Of a DNA stretch of 35,761 nt, positions 27,917 to 35,761 are shown piece by piece. Numbering within the stretch: position 1 is the first letter of the stretch; each line of letters begins with the position of its first letter. The stretch is taken from positions 1 to 35,761 of the forward strand of contig WOZP01000195.1 in the NCBI GenBank assembly GCA_011620215.1. The letters run 5' to 3'. The notes beneath the pieces were generated by a model. That model was not told the DNA's origin. It saw only the letters and a program-made list of their open reading frames with translations, and did no database searches. Source of the stretch: Rugosibacter sp. (GTDB lineage: Bacteria > Pseudomonadota > Gammaproteobacteria > Burkholderiales > Rhodocyclaceae). A program made the position numbers and the translations under genes.

Positions 27917-29107
27917 TCAGTCGGGTGAAAAACGAAAAATCAAGTCGGCGTGCTGTTGCCGCTGGTGCGCTTTGACGGTGGTATGCAGGATGTCTGCCAG
28001 TTCGGCACTGATATTTCCCCAGTCAAGATGGCGCACACTGTCATGGGCGCGTTGGCGCAAAGTGGTGAGCAGTGCCGGATTGCGCGCTAGTTCAAGCGCG
28101 GCAGCGATGAAGGCGTCATTGTGATCGCTAGGCACGACGCGGCCATTGTCGCCATCGCGTATCAACTCGTTAGCCGCTGCGCAGTCGTAGGCAACGACGC
28201 CCAGGCCGCTAGCTAGTGCTTCGAGCGTGACATTACCGAAGGTTTCGGTCAGGCTGGGGAACAGGAACAAGTCGGCAGAGGCGTAATGCGCGGCCAGATC
28301 TTCACCGCGCCGCATGCCGGCAAAAAGATATGTAGCGTCGCTGCGTTGAAGGTGCGTGCGCATCGGGCCATCACCAACGAAAAGCAGGCGCGAATTCGGA
28401 TGCAGATCACGGATGGCGGCAAAGGCTTGTGTCACCAGTGGCAGATTTTTTTCTGCCGCCAAGCGGCCGACATAGGTGACGACGAGTTGCTCTTCGCTAA
28501 CGCCCCAGTGTGCGCGCAGTTCCCTGTTGCGCCGCTGCGGATTGAATAGCGCGGTATCTACACCGCGCGATACCACGCGCACTGTGCGATAGCCTGCAGC
28601 AGTGAGTTCGCGCGCTACGGCAAAAGTCGGCGCTAGCGTGACGGCGCTCTTATTATGCAAACGGCGCAAGTGCATAGCGACCAGGCCTTCCAGCCAACTA
28701 AAACCATAGTGACGGCTGTAGGCGTGGAAGTTGGTATGGAATTCGGAGACGACCGGGATGTCGAGCGCATGCGCCGCAGCAATGGCCGAGGCACCCAGTG
28801 GCCCTTCGGTAGCGACCTGAATGACATCCGGGCGATCTGTTCGCCAGGCGTTGAGCAGGCGCGCTTTGGCGGGGAGACCAAAGCGCAGGCCGCGATAACC
28901 CGGAATAGGGCATCCAGCCACTAGCACTTCGCGCAGATTGATTTCTGTCGCAGGCAGATCGTTAGCATGCTGACGTGGGCGCACCAGCGTGAAGCGATGT
29001 CCAAGATGCCGCAGTCCATCGGTCATACGGCCCAAGGTCATGGCGACGCCGTTGATTTCTGGTCGCCAGGTTTCAGTGACTAACGCAATGTGGAGTGGTG
29101 TCGTCAT
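27917..29107 (-). CDS. GT4 family glycosyltransferase (SqdX/MgtA-like, putative glycolipid synthase)
   Basis: A GT-B fold enzyme of 396 aa. The N-terminal acceptor domain begins IALVTETWRPEINGVAMTLG, followed by SEFHTNFHAYSRHYG. The C-terminal donor domain has TYVGRLAAEKNL, LLFVGDGPM, then LFLFPSLTETFGNVTLEALASG with the EX7E motif. This pattern is shared by mannosyl-, glucosyl- and sulfoquinovosyl-diacylglycerol synthases, so donor and acceptor are not decided. Start 29107 is preferred by homology; an in-frame ATG at 29137 adds ten unsupported residues. In context it could glycosylate diacylglycerol made by the PlcP-like enzyme. Confidence 0.85.
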   Translation of the reverse strand: MTTPLHIALVTETWRPEINGVAMTLGRMTDGLRHLGHRFTLVRPRQHANDLPATEINLREVLVAGCPIPGYRGLRFGLPAKARLLNAWRTDRPDVIQVATEGPLGASAIAAAHALDIPVVSEFHTNFHAYSRHYGFSWLEGLVAMHLRRLHNKSAVTLAPTFAVARELTAAGYRTVRVVSRGVDTALFNPQRRNRELRAHWGVSEEQLVVTYVGRLAAEKNLPLVTQAFAAIRDLHPNSRLLFVGDGPMRTHLQRSDATYLFAGMRRGEDLAAHYASADLFLFPSLTETFGNVTLEALASGLGVVAYDCAAANELIRDGDNGRVVPSDHNDAFIAAALELARNPALLTTLRQRAHDSVRHLDWGNISAELADILHTTVKAHQRQQHADLIFRFSPD

Positions 29108-29167
29108 GCTGCTTAGTTTGCCAACCAGCTGTGGCATGTAGATGACATTAAGGTGACACTTTTGTGA

Positions 29168-29557
29168 CTAAAGAAGCACCAGCAACCATATGGCCGCGAC
29201 GTTGATCAATGAGACTAGTACTGCTGCGCTGCCAATATCTTTGGCGCGCTTGGCGAGGCGATGATTTTCCAGCGAAATGCGGTCAACGGCCGCCTCGACG
29301 GCGGAATTGAGCAGCTCGACAACCAGCACCAGCAGCACACTACCTATCATCAACGCATGGCCGATACCTGTCGCCGACAGGAGCAAGGCCAGGGGAATCA
29401 GCACGATGGCCAGATGGATTTCCTGGCGAAATGCGTCTTCATGGCGATAGGCGGCAGCAAGACCGGCGAGCGAATAGTGAAACGCATTCCAGATGCGCAA
29501 CAAGCCGGTGCGTCCTTTGAAGGGACTTTCTTCAGTGACGGGATGTTCTGGTTTCAT
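29168..29557 (-). CDS. dgkA: Diacylglycerol kinase (prokaryotic DgkA type)
   Basis: This 129-aa inner-membrane enzyme has three helices and phosphorylates diacylglycerol to phosphatidate. The N-terminal part RIWNAFHYSLAGLAAAYRHEDAFRQE is followed by the active-site segment ELLNSAVEAAVDRI and the KDIGSAAVLVSL helix. ATG 29557 is chosen by family length. The open frame extends to 29953, but that part is antisense-frame reading of the neighbouring glycosyltransferase. It lies between two glycosyltransferase genes, so it would compete with them for diacylglycerol or recycle it. Confidence 0.95.
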   Translation of the reverse strand: MKPEHPVTEESPFKGRTGLLRIWNAFHYSLAGLAAAYRHEDAFRQEIHLAIVLIPLALLLSATGIGHALMIGSVLLVLVVELLNSAVEAAVDRISLENHRLAKRAKDIGSAAVLVSLINVAAIWLLVLL

Positions 29558-29567
29558 CAAGCAGTAA

Positions 29568-30743
29568 TCATGGGCGTAGGGCGGGGTTGGTACGCATGCG
29601 GATGACAATTTCATGATACAGCTTGACCAGGCGCGCGGCCTGGGTTGCGGCATCCCATTCTCGGGCAAAGGCAATGCCCTCACGGCCCAGGGTGGCCAGA
29701 CGTGCAGGCTGGTCAAGCAGGCCGACCAGCTGGTCGGCGAAGGTGGCAGGCGCATCAATCGCAGCGACCGCGCCACGTTGCGGCGCGATGATTTCAGCGG
29801 CGCCCAGCGCAGGCAGCGCCAGCACCGGCAGGCCGACGGCCATGGCTTCGAGCAGCACCAAGCCTTGCGTTTCGGTACGCGAGGCAAAGGTGAAGACATC
29901 GGCCGCCGCGTAGCAATCACGCAAACCGGATTCGCGTGGCAGATAGCCGACAAAACGCACGTGATCGTTGATGCCTAATTGATTGGCTTTGCGTTGCAGC
30001 TGTTCCAGCGCCGGACCTTCACCGGCGATGACTAGCAGCAGGTCTGGCCGTTGTTGGCGGGCATGCGCAGCGACTTCCAGCAGGAAGCCGATGTTTTTTT
30101 CAAACGCCGCGCGGCCGACAAACAGGGCGATTTTGCGTTCCGCGCCAATGTTGTAAGCCGCGCGGAAGCGCTGGCCATCGCCGCGGATGAACTGGCTTTC
30201 GGGCAGCCCGGTAGGGATGACATGCAACGGCGTGGTGACACCGTAATCGCGCAAGGTCTGCGCCATCGGTTGCGAGGGGACGACGATGCCATCCAGCGCA
30301 TTGCACTGGCCGCGTGCTGTGCGGCGCGCCAGCCCACGCAAGGCGCTACGCGGGACAATGGGTAGATAGTGGAACAGATATTCCTCGAAATGCGTGTGGT
30401 AAGTGGCGATCACCGGTATGCCCTGTTGCCGCGCCAGCTTGATGCCCGCGTAGTGCGCGGCAAAAGGCGTTTGCACGTGGATCAATGAAAAGTCGGCGCT
30501 GGCGACACGGCGGCTAAACGCCTTGAGGCCGGCGCGGGTCATCAGTCGATCTTCCGGGTCAAGCGGCACCTGGCGTGAGGCGATGCGCTCAATGCCATCC
30601 GTTTCAATGTGGCCGGGATATTCCGGCGCGGCGACGGTGAGGCGGATGCCATGCGCGCCAAGTGCTTGGCGGAAGGTCTGCATGGACGTCGACACGCCAT
30701 TGATACGCGGGAAATAAACATCACTGAGCATCAGGACATGCAT
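29568..30743 (-). CDS. GT4 family glycosyltransferase (putative diacylglycerol glycosyltransferase)
   Basis: A 391-aa GT-B enzyme. N-terminal motif MLSDVYFPRINGVSTSMQTF; then IATYHTHFEEYLFHYLP; donor domain FVGRAAFEKNIGFLLE, LVIAGEGP, FVGYLPRE and the EX7E segment SRTETQGLVLLEAMAVG. The type is typical of alpha-glucosyl or alpha-mannosyl transferases acting on lipid anchors. It is a different GT4 from the one at 27917-29107, with low visible identity outside motifs. It is 18 bp after the OlsB-like gene and 10 bp before dgkA in transcription order. The block is clearly GC-richer than the left end of the window. Confidence 0.87.
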   Translation of the reverse strand: MHVLMLSDVYFPRINGVSTSMQTFRQALGAHGIRLTVAAPEYPGHIETDGIERIASRQVPLDPEDRLMTRAGLKAFSRRVASADFSLIHVQTPFAAHYAGIKLARQQGIPVIATYHTHFEEYLFHYLPIVPRSALRGLARRTARGQCNALDGIVVPSQPMAQTLRDYGVTTPLHVIPTGLPESQFIRGDGQRFRAAYNIGAERKIALFVGRAAFEKNIGFLLEVAAHARQQRPDLLLVIAGEGPALEQLQRKANQLGINDHVRFVGYLPRESGLRDCYAAADVFTFASRTETQGLVLLEAMAVGLPVLALPALGAAEIIAPQRGAVAAIDAPATFADQLVGLLDQPARLATLGREGIAFAREWDAATQAARLVKLYHEIVIRMRTNPALRP

Positions 30744-30761
30744 GGGGTTGGTTATGTCAGG

Positions 30762-31559
30762 TTACGTGGTAATGAAGTGACGCTGGTAACGTTCGCTCAG
30801 ACGTTCCATGGGCAGCATCAACAATAAATCGGCAGTGTTGAAGTCCGGATCCCAGGCCGGTTCGCCGCACACGCGGCCACCGGCACGCAAGTAGCCCTTG
30901 AGCAGCGGAGGCACCAGGGCGGGTTGGCCATTGGCCAGATGCTCAAAAGGCAAGGGGTGGCGGGGGAAAACGCGGTATTCGAGCGGTGCCTGTTGCGCTT
31001 CAGTCAATTGCTGATAGAGATTGGCCGCATTGTGGCCGCCATCGGCCATGCTGATCGAAGCGCAGCCAATCAGATATGAATAGCCACGAGTCACCATGTA
31101 TTCTCCCAAGCCCGACCAGAGCAGGGCAATCACCGCGCCGCTGCGGTAATCGGCGTGGATGCAGGAGCGGCCGATTTCCACCATGCGCGGGCGCAAATTT
31201 TGCAAGCGGGTCAGCGAAAACTCGCCTTCCGCGTAATAGCTGCCGACGCGCTTGGCGGCTTCGGGCGAGAGAATGCGGTAGGTGCCGACGACCTTGCCGG
31301 TATTCTCGTCGCGCACTAGCAGATGGTCACAATAAGGATCAAACAAATCCGTATCGTGTTCAGGGATGCGTGTTGAGAGGCGGGCACCCATTTCTTCGCC
31401 AAATATCTTGTAGCGCAGGCGTTGGGCTTCGCGAACTTCATTTTCGTTTTGTGCCAGACTGATGCGCAGGCTGGGACGGGTGCGTGCTTCATGACGGACT
31501 TCGTTACGCAAATCGGCGCGCATATCATTTGATTGGACAGCTTGGGTTTCTGTGCTCAT
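30762..31559 (-). CDS. OlsB-like ornithine-acyl[ACP] N-acyltransferase (GNAT fold)
   Basis: The 265-aa product has the OlsB-type pattern: RLRYKIFGEEMGA, then DLFDPYCDHLLVRDENTGKVVGTYR, then MVEIGRSCIHADYRSG, LLWSGLGEYM and IGCASIS. OlsB attaches a 3-hydroxyacyl chain to ornithine, making lyso-ornithine lipid. A second acylase (OlsA) is needed and is not in this window. The residues match the family by memory; related N-acyl amino acid synthases cannot be excluded. ATG 31559 is preferred because GGAG lies 7 bp upstream; an in-frame ATG at 31634 has no ribosome site. It is the first gene of the minus-strand run and divergent from pstS. Confidence 0.8.
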   Translation of the reverse strand: MSTETQAVQSNDMRADLRNEVRHEARTRPSLRISLAQNENEVREAQRLRYKIFGEEMGARLSTRIPEHDTDLFDPYCDHLLVRDENTGKVVGTYRILSPEAAKRVGSYYAEGEFSLTRLQNLRPRMVEIGRSCIHADYRSGAVIALLWSGLGEYMVTRGYSYLIGCASISMADGGHNAANLYQQLTEAQQAPLEYRVFPRHPLPFEHLANGQPALVPPLLKGYLRAGGRVCGEPAWDPDFNTADLLLMLPMERLSERYQRHFITT

Positions 31560-31827
31560 CGGTTTCTCCACGGGTTTGAATTCAGGTGCATTCTGAAAAA
31601 CGCGTGTTACCGGCTGATTGCTTTTGTGTTGCAAAAAAATTAAATGTCAGGAGTTTTATATAAAAAACACCCTCAAAATAGTCTAGGGATAGGGTGATTT
31701 TCGGCATGGAGGGTGGCTTCGAGAGATTTTGTCATGGCCAAGTGGAGCCAGATCGATGACCTTGGCCCCATCAGTCAGTAAAAATGTGTGGTATTTAACA
31801 GATTCAGGTGTGTTTGATTACTTTATC
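31560..31827. other. Divergent intergenic region between OlsB-like gene and pstS (left part)
   Basis: No gene is seen. GGCCAAG (31736-31742) and CTTGGCC (31761-31767) form a 7-bp inverted repeat. CACCCT and AGGGTG arms lie near 31668-31696. An AT-rich TATATAA stretch near 31655-31665 could hold the minus-strand operon's -10, but no clear -35 or PhoB box for that strand was found. Confidence 0.4.
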
Positions 31828-31893
31828 AAGTCATTGCTAATGCTTTGTTAATAACATAACGAAGTCATCATTAAAGTCATTGCGCGATAGAAT
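31828..31893 (+). promoter_or_regulatory. AAGTCAT repeats and possible second pstS promoter
   Basis: AAGTCAT occurs at 31828-31834, 31862-31868 and 31874-31880. The last two are 12 bp apart and sit just ahead of TAGAAT (31888-31893), a good -10 without a -35. They look like weak PhoB half-sites or sites for another activator. Confidence 0.4.
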
Positions 31894-31919
31894 AGTCAGA
31901 CCTTTTCAAGGCGGGTTTT

Positions 31920-31953
31920 ATGTCATGCTGCTGTCACATTGGCTGCTTAGACT
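31920..31953 (+). promoter_or_regulatory. PhoB box and -10 of pstS
   Basis: ATGTCAT (31920-31926), GCTG, CTGTCAC (31931-31937): each half-site is 6/7 to CTGTCAT with the expected 4-bp spacer. TAGACT (31948-31953) follows 10 bp later, the phoA-like spacing in which the box replaces a -35. GAGG at 31975-31978 is the pstS ribosome site. Confidence 0.78.
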
Positions 31954-31983
31954 GTCTGTTCCTTAAACCCTACTGAGGTCATT

Positions 31984-33030
31984 ATGATATCGAAGCAAAT
32001 TAAGCGTTTCGTGATACCGGTTGCGGCAGTTGCCTGCGCCATCAGTTTCACTCAAGTGCAGGCCGCCGAGATCACCGGCGCCGGTGCTACCTTTCCGGCA
32101 CCGATTTATGGTAAATGGGCCGAGGCTTACCATAAGGCTACTGGTAACAAGATCAATTACCAGTCGATTGGCTCCGGTGGCGGCATCAAGCAAATTAACG
32201 CCAAGACCGTGGATTTTGGCGCTTCCGATATGCCACTCAAGCCGGATGTGCTGGACAAGGATGGCCTGATGCAGTTCCCTGCGGTGATCGGTGGCGAAGT
32301 GCTGGTGGTGAATATCGCCGGTGTTAAGCCGGGTGAGATGCGCCTAACGCCTGCTGTGCTGGCTGATATCTACTTGGGCAATATTACTAAGTGGAACGAC
32401 AAGGCGATAGTTGCGCTGAATCCGAAATTATCCTTGCCCGATCAGGCGATCGCTGTGGTGCGTCGTGCGGATGGTTCAGGTACGACTTTCATTTTCACGA
32501 ATTACCTGTCCAAGGTTAGCCCTGAGTGGAAACAAAAAGTCGGCGAGGGTACTGCGGTGCAATGGCCGCTGGGCTTGGGTGGCAAAGGTAACGAAGGAGT
32601 TGCGGCTTTCGTCCAGCGTATCCCCGGTGCAATCGGTTACGTTGAGTATGCTTATTCTAAGCAGAACAACATGACCTATACGCTGCTGCAAAATGCCGAG
32701 GGTAATTATCCGATGCCTGACGACGCAACCTTCAAGGCCGCTGCTGCCAACGCTGACTGGACCAAGGCCGCTTACTACGAAATCCTCACCAATGAGCCGG
32801 GCAAGGATGCCTGGCCGATCACCGGTGCGACTTTCATTCTGATGCACAAGGTGCAGGACAAGCCAATGCAGGCTGCCGAAGTGCTGAAGTTCTTCGATTG
32901 GTCATACAAAAATGGCAGCGAGATGGCCCGCGATCTTGACTATGTTGCGCTGCCTGAGAGTTTGACGAAAATGATTCGCTCAAGCTGGAAGACGATTAAG
33001 GATACTTCTGGCAAGCCTGTCTATAAGTAA
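31984..33030 (+). CDS. pstS: Periplasmic phosphate-binding protein PstS
   Basis: This 348-aa protein captures phosphate for the PstCAB transporter. It has a signal peptide (residues 1-27, ending QVQA). The mature start [18 protein letters not shown] is typical. Phosphate-site segments are [23 protein letters not shown] and [32 protein letters not shown] is a further family motif. It is PhoB-controlled by the box upstream and separated from pstC by a strong terminator, which would raise its level above the membrane components. Confidence 0.98.
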   Translation: MISKQIKRFVIPVAAVACAISFTQVQAAEITGAGATFPAPIYGKWAEAYHKATGNKINYQSIGSGGGIKQINAKTVDFGASDMPLKPDVLDKDGLMQFPAVIGGEVLVVNIAGVKPGEMRLTPAVLADIYLGNITKWNDKAIVALNPKLSLPDQAIAVVRRADGSGTTFIFTNYLSKVSPEWKQKVGEGTAVQWPLGLGGKGNEGVAAFVQRIPGAIGYVEYAYSKQNNMTYTLLQNAEGNYPMPDDATFKAAAANADWTKAAYYEILTNEPGKDAWPITGATFILMHKVQDKPMQAAEVLKFFDWSYKNGSEMARDLDYVALPESLTKMIRSSWKTIKDTSGKPVYK

Positions 33031-33045
33031 AGTAAGCTGCCAGTG

Positions 33046-33083
33046 CCCGTACTGATTGTCTTCAATCAGTACGGGTTTGTTTT
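33046..33083 (+). terminator. Terminator between pstS and pstC
   Basis: CCCGTACTGATTG (33046-33058), loop TCTT, CAATCAGTACGGG (33063-33075): a perfect 13-bp stem followed by TTTGTTTT. It probably makes a pstS-only transcript abundant, with partial readthrough into pstCAB. Confidence 0.92.
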
Positions 33084-33113
33084 CGAGTTTGCTAGTTCAT
33101 TTAATAACGAATC

Positions 33114-34073
33114 ATGGCCGATAACATAAAGTCTAAGCGGAGTTCGAGTCTGGGTGAACTGATTTTCTTCAACGTGACACGTTTGTTTGCGATTCTCACG
33201 TTCTTGATACTAATCAGCATTATTGTCTCGCTGGTCAACGGCGCAATGCCATCGATCCACAAATTTGGCCTATCTTTTCTCTGGCGCAGCGAGTGGAATC
33301 CACCGATGGACGAGTTTGGCGCTTTGGTGCATATCTATGGCACTCTGGTGACTTCGCTGATTGCTTTAATTATTGCGGTACCAGTGAGTTTCGGCATTGC
33401 GTTGTTTCTCACCGAGTTGTCGCCTGTATGGCTACGCCGTCCGCTCGGCGTAGCTATCGAATTGCTGGCGGGTATCCCCAGCATCGTCTATGGTATGTGG
33501 GGGCTCTTGGTTTTTGCCCCTATTTTTGGTAATTACATTCAGCCATTCCTCACCAACACGGTTGGCCATATTCCTTTTATCGGACGTCTATTTCAAGGGG
33601 TATCAATCGGTATTGGTCTCCTGAGTGCGGGTGTAATTCTTTCAATCATGATCATTCCTTTCATTGCATCGGTGATGCGCGACGTATTTGAGGTGACGCC
33701 GGGAATTCTTAAGGAATCGGCCTACGCGGTTGGCGCCACCACTTGGGAGGTCGTCTGGAATGTCGTGCTACCTTTCACCAAGGTGGGAGTCATTGGCGGC
33801 ATCATGCTTGGCTTGGGCCGTGCTTTGGGCGAGACTATGGCAGTGACTTTCGTTATTGGTAATTCCGATCAACTCGATACCTCATCGCTTTACGCCGCAG
33901 GTAATTCGATTGCATCGGCCTTGGCAAACGAGTTCACTGAGGCAGTATCGCCGATTCATTCTGCATCATTGATCGAACTGGGTCTGATCCTGTTTCTGAT
34001 TACCTTTGTTGTACTGGTGTTTTCCAAGCTACTGCTCATGAGACTTAACAAACAGCAGGGCCAAAGGACCTAG
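33114..34073 (+). CDS. pstC: Phosphate ABC transporter permease PstC
   Basis: The 319-aa product has six membrane helices and the long N-terminal cytoplasmic/periplasmic part usual for PstC. Markers are [29 protein letters not shown] and the EAA-type loop [39 protein letters not shown] follows it. It pairs with PstA to form the channel. No promoter of its own was seen; it depends on readthrough of the pstS terminator. Confidence 0.97.
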   Translation: MADNIKSKRSSSLGELIFFNVTRLFAILTFLILISIIVSLVNGAMPSIHKFGLSFLWRSEWNPPMDEFGALVHIYGTLVTSLIALIIAVPVSFGIALFLTELSPVWLRRPLGVAIELLAGIPSIVYGMWGLLVFAPIFGNYIQPFLTNTVGHIPFIGRLFQGVSIGIGLLSAGVILSIMIIPFIASVMRDVFEVTPGILKESAYAVGATTWEVVWNVVLPFTKVGVIGGIMLGLGRALGETMAVTFVIGNSDQLDTSSLYAAGNSIASALANEFTEAVSPIHSASLIELGLILFLITFVVLVFSKLLLMRLNKQQGQRT

Positions 34074-34077
34074 AGTG

Positions 34078-34920
34078 ATGATGGATATCAGACAGCAACG
34101 CAAACTGGTTAACTTTTTCGCGCTATCCATGTCGATGATGGCAGTCGTCTTCGGCTTATTCTGGCTATTCTGGATACTGTTTAGCGTCTTTGAGTTGGGT
34201 GTGAGCGCGTTGGGCGTAGATCTTTTTACCAAGATGACGCCACCACCGGGCAGCGAAGGGGGACTTTTGAACGCTATCATTGGTAGTCTAATCCAGGTCG
34301 GGCTGGCAACCCTGGTTGGCACTCCTTTTGGCGTACTCGCCGGCATTTATCTGGCGGAATATGGCGGACATACTTGGCTTGGCCGCAGCACATTGTTCAT
34401 CAATGATATTTTGCTATCTGCGCCATCTATTGTCATTGGCTTGTTCGTATATTCTGTGTATGTGGCGAAGGTTGGCCATTTTTCCGCACTAGCGGGCGTT
34501 TTTGCACTGGCACTTCTCGTCATCCCAGTGGTTATTCGTACCACAGAAAATATGCTGGTGTTGGTACCCAACAGCTTACGCGAAGCGGTGTTTGCATTGG
34601 GCACTCCAAAATGGAAGGTGATCACCAAGGTCACGCTGCGCGCCTCCGTCGCAGGCATTGTGACAGGTATTCTGCTGGCCGTGGCAAGGATTGCAGGTGA
34701 AACAGCGCCGCTTTTGTTTACTGCGTTGTCAAACCAGTTTTGGACACTTGACCTCAATAAACCGATGGCCACTCTGCCGGTGACAATCTTCAAGTTTGCC
34801 ATGAGCCCCTTTGCCGACTGGCAACGAATAGCATGGGCGGGCGTTTTCTTGATCACGATTGGTGTATTGATTCTTAATATTTTGGCACGCGTCTTTTTTC
34901 GCCAGAAACACAAAAACTAA
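34078..34920 (+). CDS. pstA: Phosphate ABC transporter permease PstA
   Basis: The 280-aa product has six membrane helices; PstA markers are [40 protein letters not shown] and the EAA-type loop [30 protein letters not shown] follows. ATG 34078, GTG 34075 and ATG 34081 are all possible starts; AGGA at 34065-34068 fits the first two. It begins within 5 bp of the pstC stop. Confidence 0.96.
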   Translation: MMDIRQQRKLVNFFALSMSMMAVVFGLFWLFWILFSVFELGVSALGVDLFTKMTPPPGSEGGLLNAIIGSLIQVGLATLVGTPFGVLAGIYLAEYGGHTWLGRSTLFINDILLSAPSIVIGLFVYSVYVAKVGHFSALAGVFALALLVIPVVIRTTENMLVLVPNSLREAVFALGTPKWKVITKVTLRASVAGIVTGILLAVARIAGETAPLLFTALSNQFWTLDLNKPMATLPVTIFKFAMSPFADWQRIAWAGVFLITIGVLILNILARVFFRQKHKN

Positions 34921-34935
34921 TATCTGGTTAATTTA

Positions 34936-35748
34936 ATGAATGGTGACCTGAGCATGAACGAAACCATGAAGAATGACATTCCGGCTGCTACCTTGACAAC
35001 GCAGATCACTTTAAGAAACTTTAATTTTTATTATGGAAAATATCATGCCCTGAAGAATATCAATCTCGATATTTACCGTACTCAGGTCACGGCGTTCATT
35101 GGGCCATCAGGCTGCGGCAAGTCGACTCTGCTACGCACCATGAACCGCATGTACGATCTTTATCCTGATCAGCGCGCCGAGGGTGAGTTACGCTTGGATG
35201 GCATGGACATTCTCGACAAGAGTGTCGATATCAACTACCTGCGTGCACGAGTCGGCATGGTGTTCCAGAAACCCACACCGTTTCCAATGTCAATCTACGA
35301 AAATATCGCTTTCGGAGTTAATCTGCAGGAACGGTTATCACGTTCAGAGATGGACGAACGTGTCGAATGGGCACTAAAGAAGGCGGCATTGTGGGACGAA
35401 GTGAAAGATGTCATCAATAAAAGTGGCATGAGTCTCTCAGGTGGCCAGCAACAGCGCCTGTGCATCGCGCGTGCCATCGCTGTGAAGCCAGAGGTGTTGC
35501 TACTCGACGAGCCCACTTCGGCACTTGATCCGATATCGACGATGCGTATTGAGGAACTGGTGTCAGAACTCAAGGAGGAGTTCACTATCGTCATCGTTAC
35601 TCACAATATGCAACAGGCCGCGCGCATGTCCGACTTTACGGCCTACATGTACCTAGGCGAGCTGATAGAGTTTGGCGTGACTGATCAGATATTCATCAAA
35701 CCGCAGAAGAAACAGACTGAAGACTACATTACAGGGCGGTTTGGGTAA
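34936..35748 (+). CDS. pstB: Phosphate ABC transporter ATP-binding protein PstB
   Basis: The 270-aa ATPase drives PstSCA. It has Walker [11 protein letters not shown]-loop [15 protein letters not shown], signature [14 protein letters not shown], Walker [14 protein letters not shown] and switch His in VTHN. The end YITGRFG is the standard PstB C-terminus. Start may be 34936 or ATG 34954; neither has a strong ribosome site. The window ends 13 bp after the stop; phoU often follows in this operon but is not visible. Confidence 0.98.
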   Translation: MNGDLSMNETMKNDIPAATLTTQITLRNFNFYYGKYHALKNINLDIYRTQVTAFIGPSGCGKSTLLRTMNRMYDLYPDQRAEGELRLDGMDILDKSVDINYLRARVGMVFQKPTPFPMSIYENIAFGVNLQERLSRSEMDERVEWALKKAALWDEVKDVINKSGMSLSGGQQQRLCIARAIAVKPEVLLLDEPTSALDPISTMRIEELVSELKEEFTIVIVTHNMQQAARMSDFTAYMYLGELIEFGVTDQIFIKPQKKQTEDYITGRFG

Positions 35749-35761
35749 TATTTGAAAGTCA

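Noticed and set aside
29558-29953. N-terminal extension of dgkA
   Set aside because: The extra 132 codons lie within the neighbouring glycosyltransferase gene, have Arg/Pro/Ser-rich shadow composition and no DgkA homology.

Overview
This window reads as chromosomal DNA of a Gram-negative bacterium, most likely a betaproteobacterium (Nitrosomonadales/Gallionella/Methylophilus-like). The grounds are the gene orders xseA<>exbB-exbD-lpxK-ycaR-kdsB-adk and carA-carB-greA-DUF4149-yhbY<>rlmE-ftsH-folP-glmM, an adjacent pair for a pyrophosphate-dependent phosphofructokinase and a proton-pumping pyrophosphatase, and mixed ATG/GTG/TTG starts. No insertion sequence, phage gene or CRISPR array was seen. 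Base composition varies: a 60-base sample in ppiD (1381-1440) is 35% GC by hand count, and one in the lipid/glycosyltransferase block (30001-30060) is 65%.

Layout. 1-260: non-coding, with a 13-bp hairpin and a terminator-like stem. 261-4004 (+): ppiD, a decayed and internally deleted aceK pseudogene, rluE, a small acid-shock-like Ala/Pro/Lys repeat protein and a DUF192 protein. 4194-5961 (-): rpsT and xseA. 5962-6221: divergent intergenic region with a cluster of DnaA-box-like sites. 6222-13946 (+): exbB, exbD, lpxK, ycaR, kdsB, adk, pfp, hppA and a lone cyclic-nucleotide-binding-domain protein. 14154-14238: tRNA-Leu(CAA). 14573-25303 (mostly +): carA, carB, greA, DUF4149, yhbY (-), rlmE, ftsH, folP, glmM. 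25190-31559 (-): a packed six-gene run in transcription order olsB-like acyltransferase, glycosyltransferase, dgkA, glycosyltransferase, PlcP-type phosphoesterase, EAL-CBS-GGDEF protein. 31984-35748 (+): pstS, pstC, pstA, pstB, preceded by a good PhoB box.

The most interesting region is 25190-35748. A high-affinity phosphate transporter is divergent from an operon whose products fit the replacement of phospholipids during phosphate starvation. The PlcP-like enzyme would release diacylglycerol, two GT4 enzymes could glycosylate it, DgkA could return it to phosphatidate, and the OlsB-like enzyme would start phosphorus-free ornithine lipid. The last gene encodes a c-di-GMP protein with complete EAL residues and a CBS pair. 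Its coding end runs 114 bp antisense into glmM. The combination suggests a lipid-remodelling system tied to c-di-GMP; this is inference from context and motifs.

Other points are the PPi module (PPi-PFK plus a K+-independent H+-PPase), the aceK remnant with two internal in-frame stops, and several well-formed promoters (rpsT, tRNA-Leu, carA, ftsH, pstS). Homology-based start corrections were made for rluE, ycaR, carA, carB, dgkA and the OlsB-like gene.
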